64,000 nucleotides of DNA from Gnetum montanum (lineage: Eukaryota; Streptophyta; Gnetopsida; Gnetales; Gnetaceae). Positions 10,600-22,078 of this stretch are shown one piece after another (the stretch's first letter is position 1; each line of letters starts with the position of its first letter). Location: positions 613,718 through 677,717 of the forward strand of contig MNCI01016050.1 of assembly GCA_015680685.1 (NCBI GenBank), written 5' to 3'. The position numbers and the translations under genes were made by a program. The notes under the pieces were generated by a model. That model had not been told where the DNA came from, ran no database searches, and saw only the letters and a program-made list of their open reading frames with translations.

Positions 10600-12958
10600 G
10601 CCCTTATGGCATTGCATTGCTGTGGTTGAGTAGGGAGCTCCCCTTGCATTGCTGGAGTGGTTGGTAATGGAGCTATTGGTGTGAGAGTTGCGGATGGATT
10701 TGAAGGATGGTATGTTTGTGGGTTATCTTCCCAAGGAGAAGGAGTTCTATAATACTCACGGGCTTGGTAGTGATGTTGTGGTGTAACGTGACTAACAGAG
10801 TCACGTGGAGAGATTGGATGTTGTATGTAGTAGCCATATGGGTTAGGTTGCTGGTAGGGGTATTGTTGCCTTGGTGGTGGTATCCTCCATGAGAGTGGGT
10901 ATTGCCACTGTTGATATTGCTCAATGGGTTATGGTGGAGTTCCACTTGGATAATATGTTGAAGGTTGGTGGAATTACCTTGGGTTGCCTTGGGGATAAGG
11001 TAACCGTTGGGGTGCTTGCCTTTTATTTAGTCGTGGGTTGAGTGCATACACCTCAGACTCTTGTAGATGTGAGACCACTGGGTAACATCCCTTAGGATGG
11101 TCGTATTGGCATATCTTGCATCCACCATCATTATTCGTGTATGAATCCACAACCTCTTTTGTGATGGCCATTTTGCCCTTACCCTTGTTACGTGCATTTT
11201 CCACTTCTCTCTTTTTCTTTTTGTCGTAGTCACTACCTTGCTCCCTAGACTCCTCTATAATTTTGAGAACAGCTTCAAACCTACTATCTAGGGAGTCCCA
11301 CATTTGGTCTACCTTTGCCGATACTTCTGTTGTTAACTTTTGAAGAGGCAAAGTTTTCCTATTCACATTCTCTTCGAGTGGTGACTCTTCTTCCTCCTCA
11401 CAAAATCTCACTCCCCTTTTTCGGAGGGAAGGATCTCGGTTATATTCTTACGCACTTTCTTTCTTTCGTAGCTCACCTTCTTCTTTGGCTACTTACTCTA
11501 GCAATCTATGAATTTGATGAGACCTAAACTCTGATAACCTTCCTTGGGCATTCATCCCAAGGGTTCTTCTTGTTTCATGCCTAAGTCCATCCACGAGATG
11601 GTGTAGTTGATCCCACTGCAAATAACCATGGCCAGGGCAATGATGTAATAGTGCGTAATAGTAGCCCATGGCAATATCCAAGGGTTCATAATTTCCTTGC
11701 TTCCATCCTTGGATTTGCTTCCACAGGTTAGACACTCGGGAGTATGTTTGGTACTTATCATTGAATAGTTCTAACATTGTACTCCACCTTCGAATGGATT
11801 CTAGTTCTAAGAACCGGTACTAGCTTTCAGCTTCCTTCACAAGTATCCTTGGGAATAACTTTAGTTTTTGCCATTCATTTTCTATGTTTTGCAAGGAACA
11901 TGCATCATGGAATGCTTGTAAATGATTTTGAGGATCAATGTTGTATCCCCCTTCAAATAGTGGAATGTTGTTCATGTCTAACCTCTTGATCCTACTATCC
12001 TTTTGGTGCCTTGTTGGAACTCTTACGGCCTCCGTTATATCTAGCATGCTTCTAGTTGCGAGTAGGGGTTCTTCATGATCATCTTGTTCATAGCATCTAT
12101 GGTGTCTACATAGCTCCCTACTCTCCCTTCTTCTATGCCTTGATTCCTTAGAGTACCCTAGTTCTCATTCTCGACTGTCTCGTCGATGTCTTTCACTTCA
12201 TTTTTCCTTATCCTCACATTGGTTTCCCTATGACTACGTTCAGACACTGAAGGAAAGGGTGAATGTGATGATGAAGGTGAAGAAGAAGGAGAACCATCAC
12301 CATGATGGTGTTTTCTACCTTCTCTTTAGTGGTCTCGACCTTGATCATGATCATGATAAGAACATCCGCCCTTATCATGTGTTCGTGTTCCCTCGTTGAA
12401 CACTTTGTGTTTGTGGGTATTAGAACTAGGGTTGTGAATAGTGGAGTGGAGGTTTTGATACACCATCTCCTGACCACTGTTAGGAGGAGGAACATCATTT
12501 TTTGGGGAACCTATTAAAGCAGGTTCACCATCCTCAATTTTGCTCAAAATGTGCGAAGCCTCATGGGGCCATTTACCCTTCAAGGATGTATGGTATCTCT
12601 CCTGTCGCAAGTCCCTTTGATGTTGCACTTCTGTGGGATGATAGTCCCTTCTGTCATGGTCACATGCAACGTATTCTACATATAAAAGTGGCATGCCTAT
12701 TTGTGTGAGAGCACAAAGGAGCATGTTGGGGACTGATCAGTCTGGAGGCAACACTATGTTACCCTCCAAGTCTCTCCAATGCAGTTGTTCATCTTGGTGG
12801 ATAATAAAGGTGAAATTGGGTACATACTCATTGGGGTGAGTATATACCACACGAAAATGTTGAAGAACTGGTGAATCTTGGTTACATGTATTACGCCGCC
12901 GACTGCCTCTTGTGTTAGTCCTAGGCAGTGAAGTGATCTTATGTGAAGAAGAAGACAT
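10600..12958 (-). pseudogene. gag of element 1, broken
   Basis: The start chosen is the ATG at 12958 (MSSSSHKIT), because element 3 begins MSSSHKS at the matching position (40289). The N-terminal block (VVYTHPNEYVPNFTF) ends at an in-frame TGA at 12737-12739, where element 3 has Arg, a likely C-to-T change. The capsid core lies at about 11493-12047. A coiled, charged stretch and a zinc knuckle CKICQYDHPKGC (11085-11120, C-x2-C-x3-H-x3-C) follow, then a Pro/Gln/Tyr-rich tail to about 10600. At least two frameshifts split it. Confidence 0.82.
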
Positions 12959-13083
12959 CTTGTCTTGTTCGGTGTGCAATGTACCATTGTCTTGTCTTTC
13001 TTTAAGTAACCCTAAGGATTCATTCTAACGTTCCAATGATATGAATGATTTCCTATGTTCTACACAACACACAAACAACTAAG

Positions 13084-13101
13084 TCCCCAGCAACAGTGCC
13101 A
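13084..13101 (-). other. Primer-binding site of element 1 (tRNA-Asp type)
   Basis: The minus strand reads TGGCACTGTTGCTGGGGA, one base from the LTR. Compared with the tRNA-Asp site it has three differences, each a transition in one of the three CpGs. Confidence 0.9.
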
Positions 13102-13102
13102 A

Positions 13103-13866
13103 TGATGAGTGGCGAGGTACCCCTACACTCAACCATATGAATACGAGCATTTCAAGCACGATTCAATCAAACTCCAAGGACTAAGTGCTTACGCACCTTA
13201 ATGGAACACTCAGGGTTAATCAATCGTTGTCTTCCCAAACTTACTTGTATTGTCACAGTTGTATGGTTAAGTAAGCCTAAGGTACATGATTTTTATAGCT
13301 TTTGTCTTTTTTTAATGTCTTCTTCTAATAAAGGAGAGGGAGAGAGAACTAAGTGGCTAAATTACATTAACTATTCATTAACTAGTTACTAAATGTTCCT
13401 AACACCAGTATCCATTCCCACTTGCCGTACACATCCTAAATCAGTGCAACGCTGTTGGGATTACTAAACGCTAATCGTTACTATGTTACCAAGTGCTACA
13501 CGTATGCTTGAAGTGGTCGTAATGAGTTTATTTAACTAAGGGGTGTGAAGGTTGAGTGAGATATTAATTAACTAGGAAAGCATTAAACAATCATTAATTA
13601 TTAATTAGCTTAATTCTGTATGCTGCAAGGTTTATCATAAAGTTCATCTTTATTGCCGTACACAAAATTGTGCTCAAGTACAAATTGTTCGAATAAAGAT
13701 CCGTTCACTCTATGACTCCTACTGCGGGCACATAGAAATAATTCTAACTTTGGAATGACTAAACTATAAGAATATAGCTAAGCCTCTAAGTCTAACTGCC
13801 TTGGAACCAAGGGCACCGCCTCTTATTTATAGAAGATGAGGCAGGATGCGATATCGTGTATCATCA
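13103..13866 (-). repeat. 5' LTR of element 1 (764 bp)
   Basis: It starts TGATGAGTGGCGAGG and ends GTGTATCATCA. A TATA-like box on the minus strand (plus TATTTATA, 13824-13831) lies within a small inverted repeat GCCTC...GAGGC. One GATATC palindrome lies near the end. This copy retains the block of about 220 bp missing from the 3' LTR. Confidence 0.9.
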
Positions 13867-13871
13867 GGTTC

Positions 13872-15223
13872 CATAAGAGTAATCAAAGCTCTCTAACTAC
13901 CAGAAAATAGAATGTTGAGATATGTGTTTTAATTATTATTATTTGTATGAAATGAATGTTACAAGTGTCACTCATGAAAGGTAACATTTAAGTTATTCTA
14001 AATTTAATTAATAAATGAAAGCCTAGTTTTAGGTTTCAAATGAGCCTCCTAAGTATCTCTAATTTGTATTAAAATTTCTCTAAAATTTTATTTTTTTTGG
14101 CTACCTAATGTTACCAAAGTGCACTAATATTGTGGTAGCACACAATAAGTACTAATGTTCTTTTAAGCTATGTTTTCGTAGATTATAGCAGCTGTGATAG
14201 GAATCGATATGATGAGGATATCGATTATCAAAAAAACAATAGTACAAATTAATACCAAACTTATTGATCTTCACCACAAATGTTGTCAAGTTCGATATAT
14301 TCAATGGTAAAAACCCCAACATGGGGTCAAGATATCAATCTTGATCATGAGATTTGTATCAACTAATAAGAATATCATTCCAAACATATTGATTCTTATT
14401 GAGATTGCTACTAAATTTGATAGGTTCAGTACACAACCAAGACAAGACTAGACTAGAGATATTGATTTCTATCAAAGCTATGACATTATATGATAAGTCA
14501 AGAAGTAGAAGCATATCTAACCTACAATCAAGTTTGATAAACCATAAACTATTCAACAAAAGCAAGGATATCAATGAACATTGCAAAAGTAGTGATCTAT
14601 GATAGGGTGATAATGCTAATGAATATCGGTTGATACCAATTCCTATAACATCTTGTAATATGATTATATATTTTTATATTTTCTAATTTAATTGTTTAAA
14701 TTTTTCAAGGGTTATGAATCTTTCCTTCTCTTCCCTTGAGGCTAACATCAAGGGAAGAGAAGGAAATATTCATAACCCTTGAAAATTACAAGTCATTTTA
14801 AAGTAAGTTGTTATTTCTAAGAAAGTGTCAAAGAGCTAGTTGAACCCTATGGCAACTTATCAACTATTAGACCCCAATGGTAGGCTGTTGAGGTTGTTGC
14901 ATTATAAAGATAGTGAGGTAGAATCATAGATTAGGTGTCATCTGAATCATCTGAATCATTAGAATCATATGACTTTAAGTTGACTTAATCATTAACTTCC
15001 ATTCTTGAACTTATGTTAGAATTTGGAATGAGAATTTGTGATTTGGCTTATGAGTAACAATCATAAGTGTGGAATTGAACTGGGATTAAATCCTAATTTT
15101 TTATTTTTTCTTGATGTCTCTTTGACTTTAATTATTTCATGGATATGACTTGTGGGTAGGTCACAGACAAGGTGAAATTACTACAATGAAGATAATCTAG
15201 CACTAAATTTGGTGAGCTTATCA
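13872..15223 (+). repeat. Probable remnant of element 2's 5' LTR; start not defined
   Basis: No gene is seen. The stretch ends in CA at 15222-15223, followed by att and the primer site of element 2, which is how Athila LTRs end. The start cannot be placed, since element 1 inserted at 13866/13872 and the LTR may continue at 3199-4287. It contains a perfect-looking foldback at 14702-14785. Confidence 0.5.
14702..14785. repeat. Foldback: 38-bp arms with one mismatch and an 8-base loop
   Basis: Arm 1 (14702-14739) begins TTTTCAAGGGTTATGAAT; arm 2 (14748-14785) ends ATTCATAACCCTTGAAAA. The arms are complementary at 37 of 38 positions (C/A difference at one site); the loop is GGCTAACA. The surrounding sequence is much more decayed than this, so the fold is either young or under some constraint. 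It could be a tiny MITE-like insertion or an RNA hairpin. Confidence 0.85.
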
Positions 15224-15226
15224 ATT

Positions 15227-15244
15227 TGGTACCATTACCAAGAA
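15227..15244 (+). other. Primer-binding site of element 2 (decayed tRNA-Asp type)
   Basis: It reads TGGTACCATTACCAAGAA, three bases (att) after the LTR's CA. It differs from the tRNA-Asp site at seven places, all of them C-to-T or G-to-A. Confidence 0.75.
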
Positions 15245-16042
15245 GGTTGGCAAAGTAAATTTTCATCAAGGGTTCAATATGCTTTTATGTTTTATTTATT
15301 TCTTTATTTAGTTTCTTTTTCTCTTTAATTTGGTAGCTTGTCTTCACCAACAAAGAGGTACATATTCTTTACTTTTTCTATTGAGTATTTTGTTTTTCAA
15401 CAATGGCTTCTTTCAATTATTTTTCTTGTAAAAAGAAAATTAAGAAAATTAAAATTAAGGAAAGAGTACAAGAGAAATTGCAAGTGTCTAATTCTTTAGT
15501 TCCTAAGACCAAGGAGGGCTATAAGGAATTTTAGCCAACCAACACAAGAATTTAACTCAATGAGCTTAGGCTTTAGTACAAACTCTACAACCTTCAATCA
15601 TAGAAACCTATAGAGAAGAAAAGTGAATTTGCAATAGCCATGGAAATTTTTGAACTAAGTGAGCTATGAATCCAATTTTCATTTGTAATGGCATTTAATC
15701 CTCTCCTAGATAATCTAAACATAAGGATGGATTCAACAAATCTTGTTACATTTTCCATATCCCAAGAAACAAATCTCACCATTACCTAAATATTAAGTCA
15801 TATAACAACTTTAGAGGGTACTACTAAACCAATAATTACCTTCAACTTTTAAACTCCACTTATTATTATAGCTACCTATATTTCAATACCTAATCCAACT
15901 ATAGGTACTCCATCATTTACAGCTAGATCTCGATTGTATCATGCACCTCTCACAAGATCTTAGACCATAGTTTCTCTTTCTTTTAGTAGTATAGGCTCCA
16001 ACCTTTTGATAGGACAAGTTTACTAGGACCTTAGGAGATTTA

Positions 16043-17330
16043 TTGAATCAAATAATACCTACTATTCCCCAAGGGCCATTAGCATTTTCACTAGGAAGAA
16101 ACATAGAAGTCAGAAATTCATACTTATTGCCCATTTTTAGGGGAATAAATGTGGAAGACCAAATAACACATGTTAGACAATTTGAAACCATGATAGCCAT
16201 GCTAGCCCCTCAAGGAGTAGATATGACAAAGATGATAGCTTTTAAATTCACTTTAAAAGATAAAGCTGATTTTTGGCTTCAAACCTTGAGAACCTAGATT
16301 GGATCATGGGATGAATTTAAGGTAACATTCATTCAATGTATAATGATAAGTTATATATTCTTAGAAAAAAACTAATGAGTTTCACACAAAAAGAAGATAA
16401 GGACTATGAGAGTGCCTTTGAAAAGTTCAAATGGTTATCTTAAAAATCCTAATCATGGATTCCTAGCCCATTAATTAATACAAATATTTATAGAAGGATG
16501 GTTACCATATTATAGATAAAGTGTTAACTTTTCTTTTGGAGAAAACATTTTAAATGTTACACTTGAAGAAGATTGGAGGATTATTGATTCCTTGGTAGAT
16601 CAAAGTAAGCCTTGGCCAAAATCTGATGTCATGCAAGGAGTAACCCTAAACTAAGCAACTAAATAGGAAACTTAATGAGTTAACTCAATTAATTAAGAAG
16701 CAAGCCCACATTGTTCAAGAAGAAGCATGTAGTCTTTGTGAAAATAAATAACATGACATCACAACTTATCTAGCATTAGTTTATTGTAATCAAGAAGTCC
16801 AAGAATCGATAAGAGCTTATCACCAAATTAGAAACCAAACTCCTTCATTTCAACCAAGAACATTTTACCAAAAAAATGAACACAAATTTCTCAAAATGAT
16901 TTTAGACCATTTAGAAACCCAGTTAATGAGTAATTTGATTGCTTAACCCAAACTCTAATGGCCTTTATTAAAGAAAATAGGTAGTTTGTAGTTGAAATTA
17001 GAAGATGATTTCATGACTTAACTAAAAGAGAATTACTCTTCAAACCTAAACCCAATCCCACAAATCAAAGAAAGGATAAAGTACAACTAAATTTTATAAC
17101 TATAGAAAGTGGGAAGACTATAGAATCCAAACCTAATAAGAAGATTATCTTTAAGGACCAAGTTGAGGAGGTACTACTAGAAGATAGGTCACATATGAAA
17201 AATTAAATACCTATAAAGAAAGAGAAGTTCATTAGGGAACAAGTGGAGGAGTTAGGAAATCAATCGTCAACATCTCAACCATCACCTATAATTAAGAAAA
17301 TAACCTCACCACCATATCCTAAAAGACCGA
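16043..17330 (+). pseudogene. gag of element 2, broken
   Basis: The open piece at 16043-16297 has the N-terminal Athila gag pattern: a proline-rich start, then FRGINVEDQITHVRQFETMI and FKFTLKDKADFWLQTL, the usual capsid helix where most elements have KDKAKxWL. Downstream text is in several frames with stops; lysine/proline-rich fragments reach about 17330, just before the solo LTR. No zinc knuckle is clear. Confidence 0.7.
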
Positions 17331-17406
17331 AGGAAGATTTTTCAACTAAGGCACATATTGAGAAAATGTTTAGGGAATTGTATTTACATAGTCTACTTAA
17401 GTAGGT

Positions 17407-17980
17407 TGTGACATCCCATTCTCAAATGTCATGGAAAACATCAAATATATGTTATATTAGAAATTATGCATAAGAAGATAATATACAAAATGTCAAATAT
17501 ATGTAACATTTGTAATTATGCATAAATGGAATAACAAGAAAAATGTAGAAAGAGAAAGAAAAGAATGCTTTATTGACATGGAATAGAGTATCTTGATCAT
17601 GCTCTAACAGTGTTCCATAAGGTTTTCTTCCATTTGCATCTATCCCCTTAGAGGCAATCTAGCACTACCACCACAATTAGGCCTACAATTGGCCAAAAGA
17701 GATGGCCAGTCCTCTTCCTGTCCTACTTCACTTGGCTCCTATGACTTGCCTATACTGGCTCTGCCACTCCATGCTAGCATGACCTCCAAGCCTAGGTATA
17801 ATGCCTTAGATCAAACCCTTAAAAGTAACCTCAAGAGACATGTCTATTATTACAATATGCCCTTTCAGGTCTCAATTACAACATGCCCTTTTGAGTTTTG
17901 TTACGATAACAATAACACTTGTTATGAAGAGGCATCATCTTCATTATGCAACAACATCATTTGGAAATGGGGATGCTACA
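17407..17980 (-). repeat. Solo LTR (574 bp) inserted in element 2
   Basis: The plus strand begins TGTGACATCC and ends GGATGCTACA. Flanks are taggt (17402-17406) and tagat (17981-17985), a 5-bp target duplication with one mismatch. It aligns along its whole length with 26572-27093 and its end aligns with the stub at 20265-20346. The orientation (minus) follows from element F. It interrupts the gag-protease junction of element 2; no internal element sequence is attached. Confidence 0.82.
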
Positions 17981-17999
17981 TAGATCACAAAAGATACTC

Positions 18000-18412
18000 A
18001 ACTTTATGCAAAATACTTGAGGAAGTTATGCACAAAGCAAAGAAAGGAGAATGTTCCTAGAAAATTGTATTTGGTATATAATTTTCTACAATTAGTACAA
18101 ATTTATGAGATTCCAGAGTTCCCAAACCTAGGGATTCTAACCATTCCAATAAGAATCAATGGAAAAAGAATTCAATATGTCCTATTAGACTTAGTTGTAA
18201 GTATCAACAATATACCACATGAAATGGCTAAAGCATTAGACTTGGAAAACATTAGAAAAGTAAATATGTCAATTTCCTTGGTTGATGGCTCAACTGTTAA
18301 ACCTATAGGAATAGATGAAAATCTAATAGTAGAAATAAAAAAGCGAGAGCACCCAAAATATTTTGTTCTATTAAAAGTTAAGGATCTAGATTGTTTCCTT
18401 ACTATACTATGA
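18000..18412 (+). pseudogene. Protease of element 2
   Basis: The frame at 18017-18412 reads FPNLGILTIPIRINGKRIQY, then LLDLVVSINNIPHEMAKALDL, then SLVDGSTVKPIGIDENLIVEI. This is the retropepsin layout of Athila elements, with the active site D-[ST]-G replaced by D-L-V, so it is inactive. It continues with the flap-like FVLLKVKDLDCFLTIL, where IPIILGRPFL-like text is usual. Confidence 0.8.
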
Positions 18413-18736
18413 AGATCTTGGGTAGTAATAGCAGATGCCATTATCCATTATAGGTTAGGACAACTTCAAGTAACCTTCACCAACCTCACTTTTGCACTTA
18501 ATTTATTTAATAAGGTAAAGGAGGATAGAATAAATTAAGATACTAAAGAAGTGAGGATGCTTTATTTGATATCAACTTCAGCCATGGTTGAGGATAGGTA
18601 AACTTTAGCAGTTAATAATTTTGATGAGGGATCATTAGACTCTTCCACTAAAGAACAACAAAATCTCTTAGATAAGATTTTAAACTTAGGAATCAAAATT
18701 GTTGGTGATAGAATTGACCAACCAACTAGTACCTCT

Positions 18737-19420
18737 TTGCAACTAAAGGAATTAACAAACACTCTTAAGTACATTTTTTTGAATGAGAATAAATCTTTAA
18801 TAATAAAATATCAATTGATAATTGGCCTAGAGAAAAACTTAATTAAAATATCAAAAATAAAATCCAAGACATTTGCATTAAGCTATAAATATCTTCATCA
18901 TGGGATTTCACCCAATATATGTCAACATTGCATATACTTGGAAGAGAATGTCAAACTAATTCATATTCTTGCTAGGAGAATTGATCCAGCCCTTGAGCAA
19001 ATTACTAAAGATGAAATTTCTAAAGTATGGAAAAAAGGTATCATATATCAAATAGATAATAGTGAATGTATTAGTTCCATCACAGTGATGCCTAAAGAAG
19101 GAAGTAAATGGAGAGTTTGTGTTGATTATAGGAACTTAATCAAAGCATCAAAAACAACCATTTTACTCTACCATACATAGACCAAACATTAGAAAGGTTA
19201 GAAGAGCATGAATATTATTGCTTTTTGGATGGATTTAGTGGCTATAACCAAGTAGCCATTGCTCTAGAAGAAAAAAATAAAACAACATTGACTTGCTTAT
19301 ATGGTACTTTTGCCTATCAAAAAATGTTGTTCGGTCTTTCTTCAATATGTTAAAGGAATATGTTGAAATATTTATGGATGATTTTTCATTGTATGAAGAT
19401 ACCTATGAACAAATATTAGA
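18737..19420 (+). pseudogene. Reverse transcriptase of element 2, frameshifted and internally deleted
   Basis: KEGSKWRVCVDYRNL, then (next frame) LPYIDQTLERL, FLDGFSGYNQVAIA and YGTFAYQKMLFGLS are Athila-type RT blocks. The segment between the LFGLS block and EYVEIFMDDFSLYED is too short: the usual NAPATFQRCM part is missing. The catalytic FMDD is at about 19375-19386. Text at 18900-18990 (GISPNICQHCIYLEE) matches the stretch before RT seen in element 1 (GIDPRICQHRIYTDS). Confidence 0.85.
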
Positions 19421-19779
19421 ATGATTAGAATATGTCTTCAATATATGCATAGAAAAGAATTAAAATCAAGTTGGAAAAAGAGTCATTTAATGGTAACAAG
19501 TAGCGTAGTTATAGGCCATGTAATTTCTAAAGAAGGAATTGTAATGGATGTAGAAAAAGTTAAGTTAATTTCTACTCTTCCAACCCTAACCAATTTAAGA
19601 ATACTTAGTTTCTTTTTAGACCATGAGGGTATTATAGGAGGTTCATTAACAATTTTTCAAAAATTGACAAACCTCTTTATAAAATCCTAGAAAAAATGTC
19701 CATTTTTCATGGACTAATAAATGTTAACAGGCCTTTGCAAAAGTTATCGAAAAAGTAACATTAGCTCTAGTATTTAATT

Positions 19780-20264
19780 TACCTAGTTGGGATTTTCCTT
19801 TTGACTTAATGTGTGATGCTAGTGGGAATTGGAGTAGTTTTGGGTTAATACATAGAAAATATCCTTAGAGTAATTTACTATATTTCCAAAAGCTTAGAAT
19901 AGGCTCATGTAATTACATGATTATAGAGGATAAACTGTTATCAATTGTATATGCCTTAGAAAAATTGATGCATTACTTAATAGGTTGCAAAACTAGGGTA
20001 TACAATGATCATTCAGCCATCAAGTTTCTACCCAACAAAAAATTTGAAAATACTAGGATTATGAAGTGGTATCTTCTACTTCAAGAATTTGAACTTGAAA
20101 TTCTAGAAAAAAAGGGGTAGAGATAATTTTGTGGTAGACAATCATTTTAGACTAGAAACTTTAGAAGAATATAGGACAAAAGGATCATTTATTGATAAAT
20201 TCCCTTATGAATAAATCTCTCTAGTGAAAAAGGATTCATGGTTTGGTGATATAACAAACTATTT
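19780..20264 (+). pseudogene. RNase H and start of integrase of element 2
   Basis: IEDKLLSIVYALEKLMHYLIG, then YNDHSAIKFL and MKWYLLLQEFELEILEKKG are RNase H blocks matching those of element 1. After VDNHFRLETL the linker FIDKFPYE and DSWFGDITNYLA lead towards integrase, but the frame ends at about 20264, where sequence like the LTR of element F begins. Confidence 0.8.
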
Positions 20265-20358
20265 AGCCATAATGAAAACAATACTTTTTATAAGGAGATA
20301 CCATGTTTGTTATGCAATGGCATCATTAGGGAATGGGAACATGATAGTCTAGCCCCCT
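20265..20358 (-). repeat. LTR stub plus polypurine tract of element F
   Basis: On the minus strand a purine tract TAAGGGGGCTAGAC is followed at 20346 by TATCATGTTCCCATTCCCTA. This aligns with the LTR starts TGTAGCATCCCCATTTCC (17980 leftwards) and TGTTACGTCCCCATTTCC (27093 leftwards). Similarity continues for about 80 bases and stops at element 2's pol sequence. Confidence 0.65.
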
Positions 20359-21957
20359 TAGATTTTGTTCATCCTTGAACAAGTCCATGTTAATGATATC
20401 TCTTTAGCTCCAATGCTTCTTCCATGCTCCAATACTTTAATACTTTAATTTCTCCTTTTGACTTGAGGTTGAATATCCTAATGTTCACTTGCTTATTATC
20501 CAAACAAAATATAAGTGAGAAGATGATATGGAAATTAAATTTTATTTTATTAATACTTACTTTTATTCTATAAGATATTGATAAGAGACAAATTTTAGGT
20601 CTACCAACCACCAATCACTAGTCCTAACTAGGGTACATAAAGTGCAACTCATATCTAGTTATCCAAGTGAAGGTAGGAAAAATGCTTATTTCAAACTTAC
20701 ATTACCCTAAAATATTTTACCTACCTAATTAAAATATAAATTAAACAATAAAGAAAATAAGAAGAATATGAATAAATGTAAGGTAAGAGTTTTCCTAATC
20801 TTGATTAACTTCAAGAATTAATGAAAGTAGTAGTTTTTCCATAAGGGGTATATGATCATATGGTCTTGTTCAAGATGGCAAGCCTTGATCTTGCTTCTTA
20901 ATTTCTTCTTTAGGAATTAACTCTAGTAGCTTGGTAACATGGAAGAATTGGATACATACCAAATATAGTCTAGGTTTGTGATAAATAATGATATTGAATT
21001 GCCTTCATTAATCATAGAAGTATAATTGATGAACCATGGTTCTTAATGAATTCTATCTAATAACATCATTTGTTCTTAAACTCTAAGATTTCTCTTATTT
21101 ATTGTATATTCAAAGTAGGTAGAATATACACTGGTTAATGGAATTGCATGTTGAATTAATGGGAACACCTTCTTCAAATCAAGCTCCTCTTCCAAGGGTT
21201 ATTTGAGATATCTATATTTTAAGAATTAATAAACACTAACAAGAAAACATTCATATTGAATTCTTCATATAGGATGAATGATACTAGATTAAGATTGGTG
21301 TGGGTTAGTAATACTACATTCTTTAAGATTTTCCCTATTTAATTAGTCATTTAAGAAAATTGACAAAGTCTAATATCTAGACATGTTGATTTGGCAATTA
21401 CATGTGTGTTGATAACACATATACATCTTCTTGGTAACTAGATTTTAAATATCAATATCAAGGCTATGTGACTTCTCTAGAATGCTAATTGTTATTTCTT
21501 CTTCAAGGCTTAAAGTTTTGGAATTTTAAAAATCACATCTTCTAATCTCCATTCAAACATTTGTACTAATTGAAACACAACTTCTCTATAAAACATCACA
21601 CAATCATACATGTTGTGGTTCTTGCAATAGGTTAATCTATATGGCTCGAAAGAAGAACTTCTATGAGAACATTTTTGATGTAGGAACACCTCTTCTGATT
21701 CCCTTGTGCTTGTCCTACAAGTTGTTTTTGTAGGTTTTGCACTTGGAGAAGACTTGGATGTATGTGTCAAGTTTTTAGGTGTGTTCTTGTGTTGAATTTT
21801 CATGATGAATATTCTTGGATGTTTTGGGCATGTTTGGAGGTTTTTTGGCTTATTTTGATGAGTTTAGGAGGTTCTAGGGTCTATGGGGATTTGTTGGAAG
21901 GCATTCAGAGGCTCCTAGCATCAAAATGAGCACTTTTATTTTTCGCACATGTAGAAG
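20359..21957. other. Interior of element F, no recognisable gene
   Basis: AT-rich. A minus-strand frame at 21510-21803 (97 codons, ending FEWRLEDVIFKIPKL) is the longest; I do not recognise it. A MDLFKDEQNLRG-like reading at about 20350-20395 on the minus strand resembles the extreme C-terminus found before the purine tract of many gypsy pol frames. Confidence 0.4.
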
Positions 21958-22078
21958 AGACATCTCACCTAAAGTGTAGACATCCCAAGTCCAAAAGAGA
22001 CATTTACCAAAAACAATAGACATCTCTCCTAAGAGTAGGACTTTCACAGGAGACATCTACATGAAACAAGAGATGTCT
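21958..22078. repeat. AGACATCT cluster with exact 20-bp spacing
   Basis: AGACAT(C/T) starts at 21958, 21978, 21998 and 22018, then at 22051, and an inverted copy AGATGTCT lies at 22071. The first four are exactly 20 bp apart. The cluster lies in sequence that resembles an LTR U3 (about 21800-22800, plus orientation suspected), so promoter repeats are a possible explanation. Confidence 0.6.

Larger units (their letters stand above)
4288..13866 (-). mobile_element. Element 1: full-length Athila-like Ty3/gypsy retrotransposon, inactivated
   Basis: The 9,579-bp element has LTRs at both ends, a tRNA-Asp primer site next to the 5' LTR, a polypurine tract next to the 3' LTR and the order gag-protease-RT-RNase H-integrase, which defines Ty3/gypsy. 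Flanks are ggttt (4283-4287) and ggttc (13867-13871), a 5-bp target duplication with one mismatch. The tRNA-Asp primer, the FLDGYSGYNQI and MPFGLCNAP-type RT text and about 2 kb of extra sequence between integrase and 3' LTR point to the Athila/Tat branch. Stops in gag and integrase and an altered protease motif make it non-functional. Confidence 0.93.
15224..20264 (+). mobile_element. Element 2: older Athila-like Ty3/gypsy element, truncated in integrase
   Basis: A plus-strand element with tRNA-Asp-type primer site, gag, protease, RT and RNase H in gypsy order. It is cut by a solo LTR at 17407-17980. Its coding sequence stops at about 20264 (DSWFGDITNYLA, the linker before integrase), where the LTR stub of element F begins. 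The many stops and transitions show it is older than elements 1, 3 and C. Confidence 0.85.

Noticed and set aside
20265-20346. First read as the start of element 2's integrase (MKTILFIRRYHVCYAM)
   Set aside because: The DNA aligns with the LTR start of element F in the other orientation, and a purine tract follows it.
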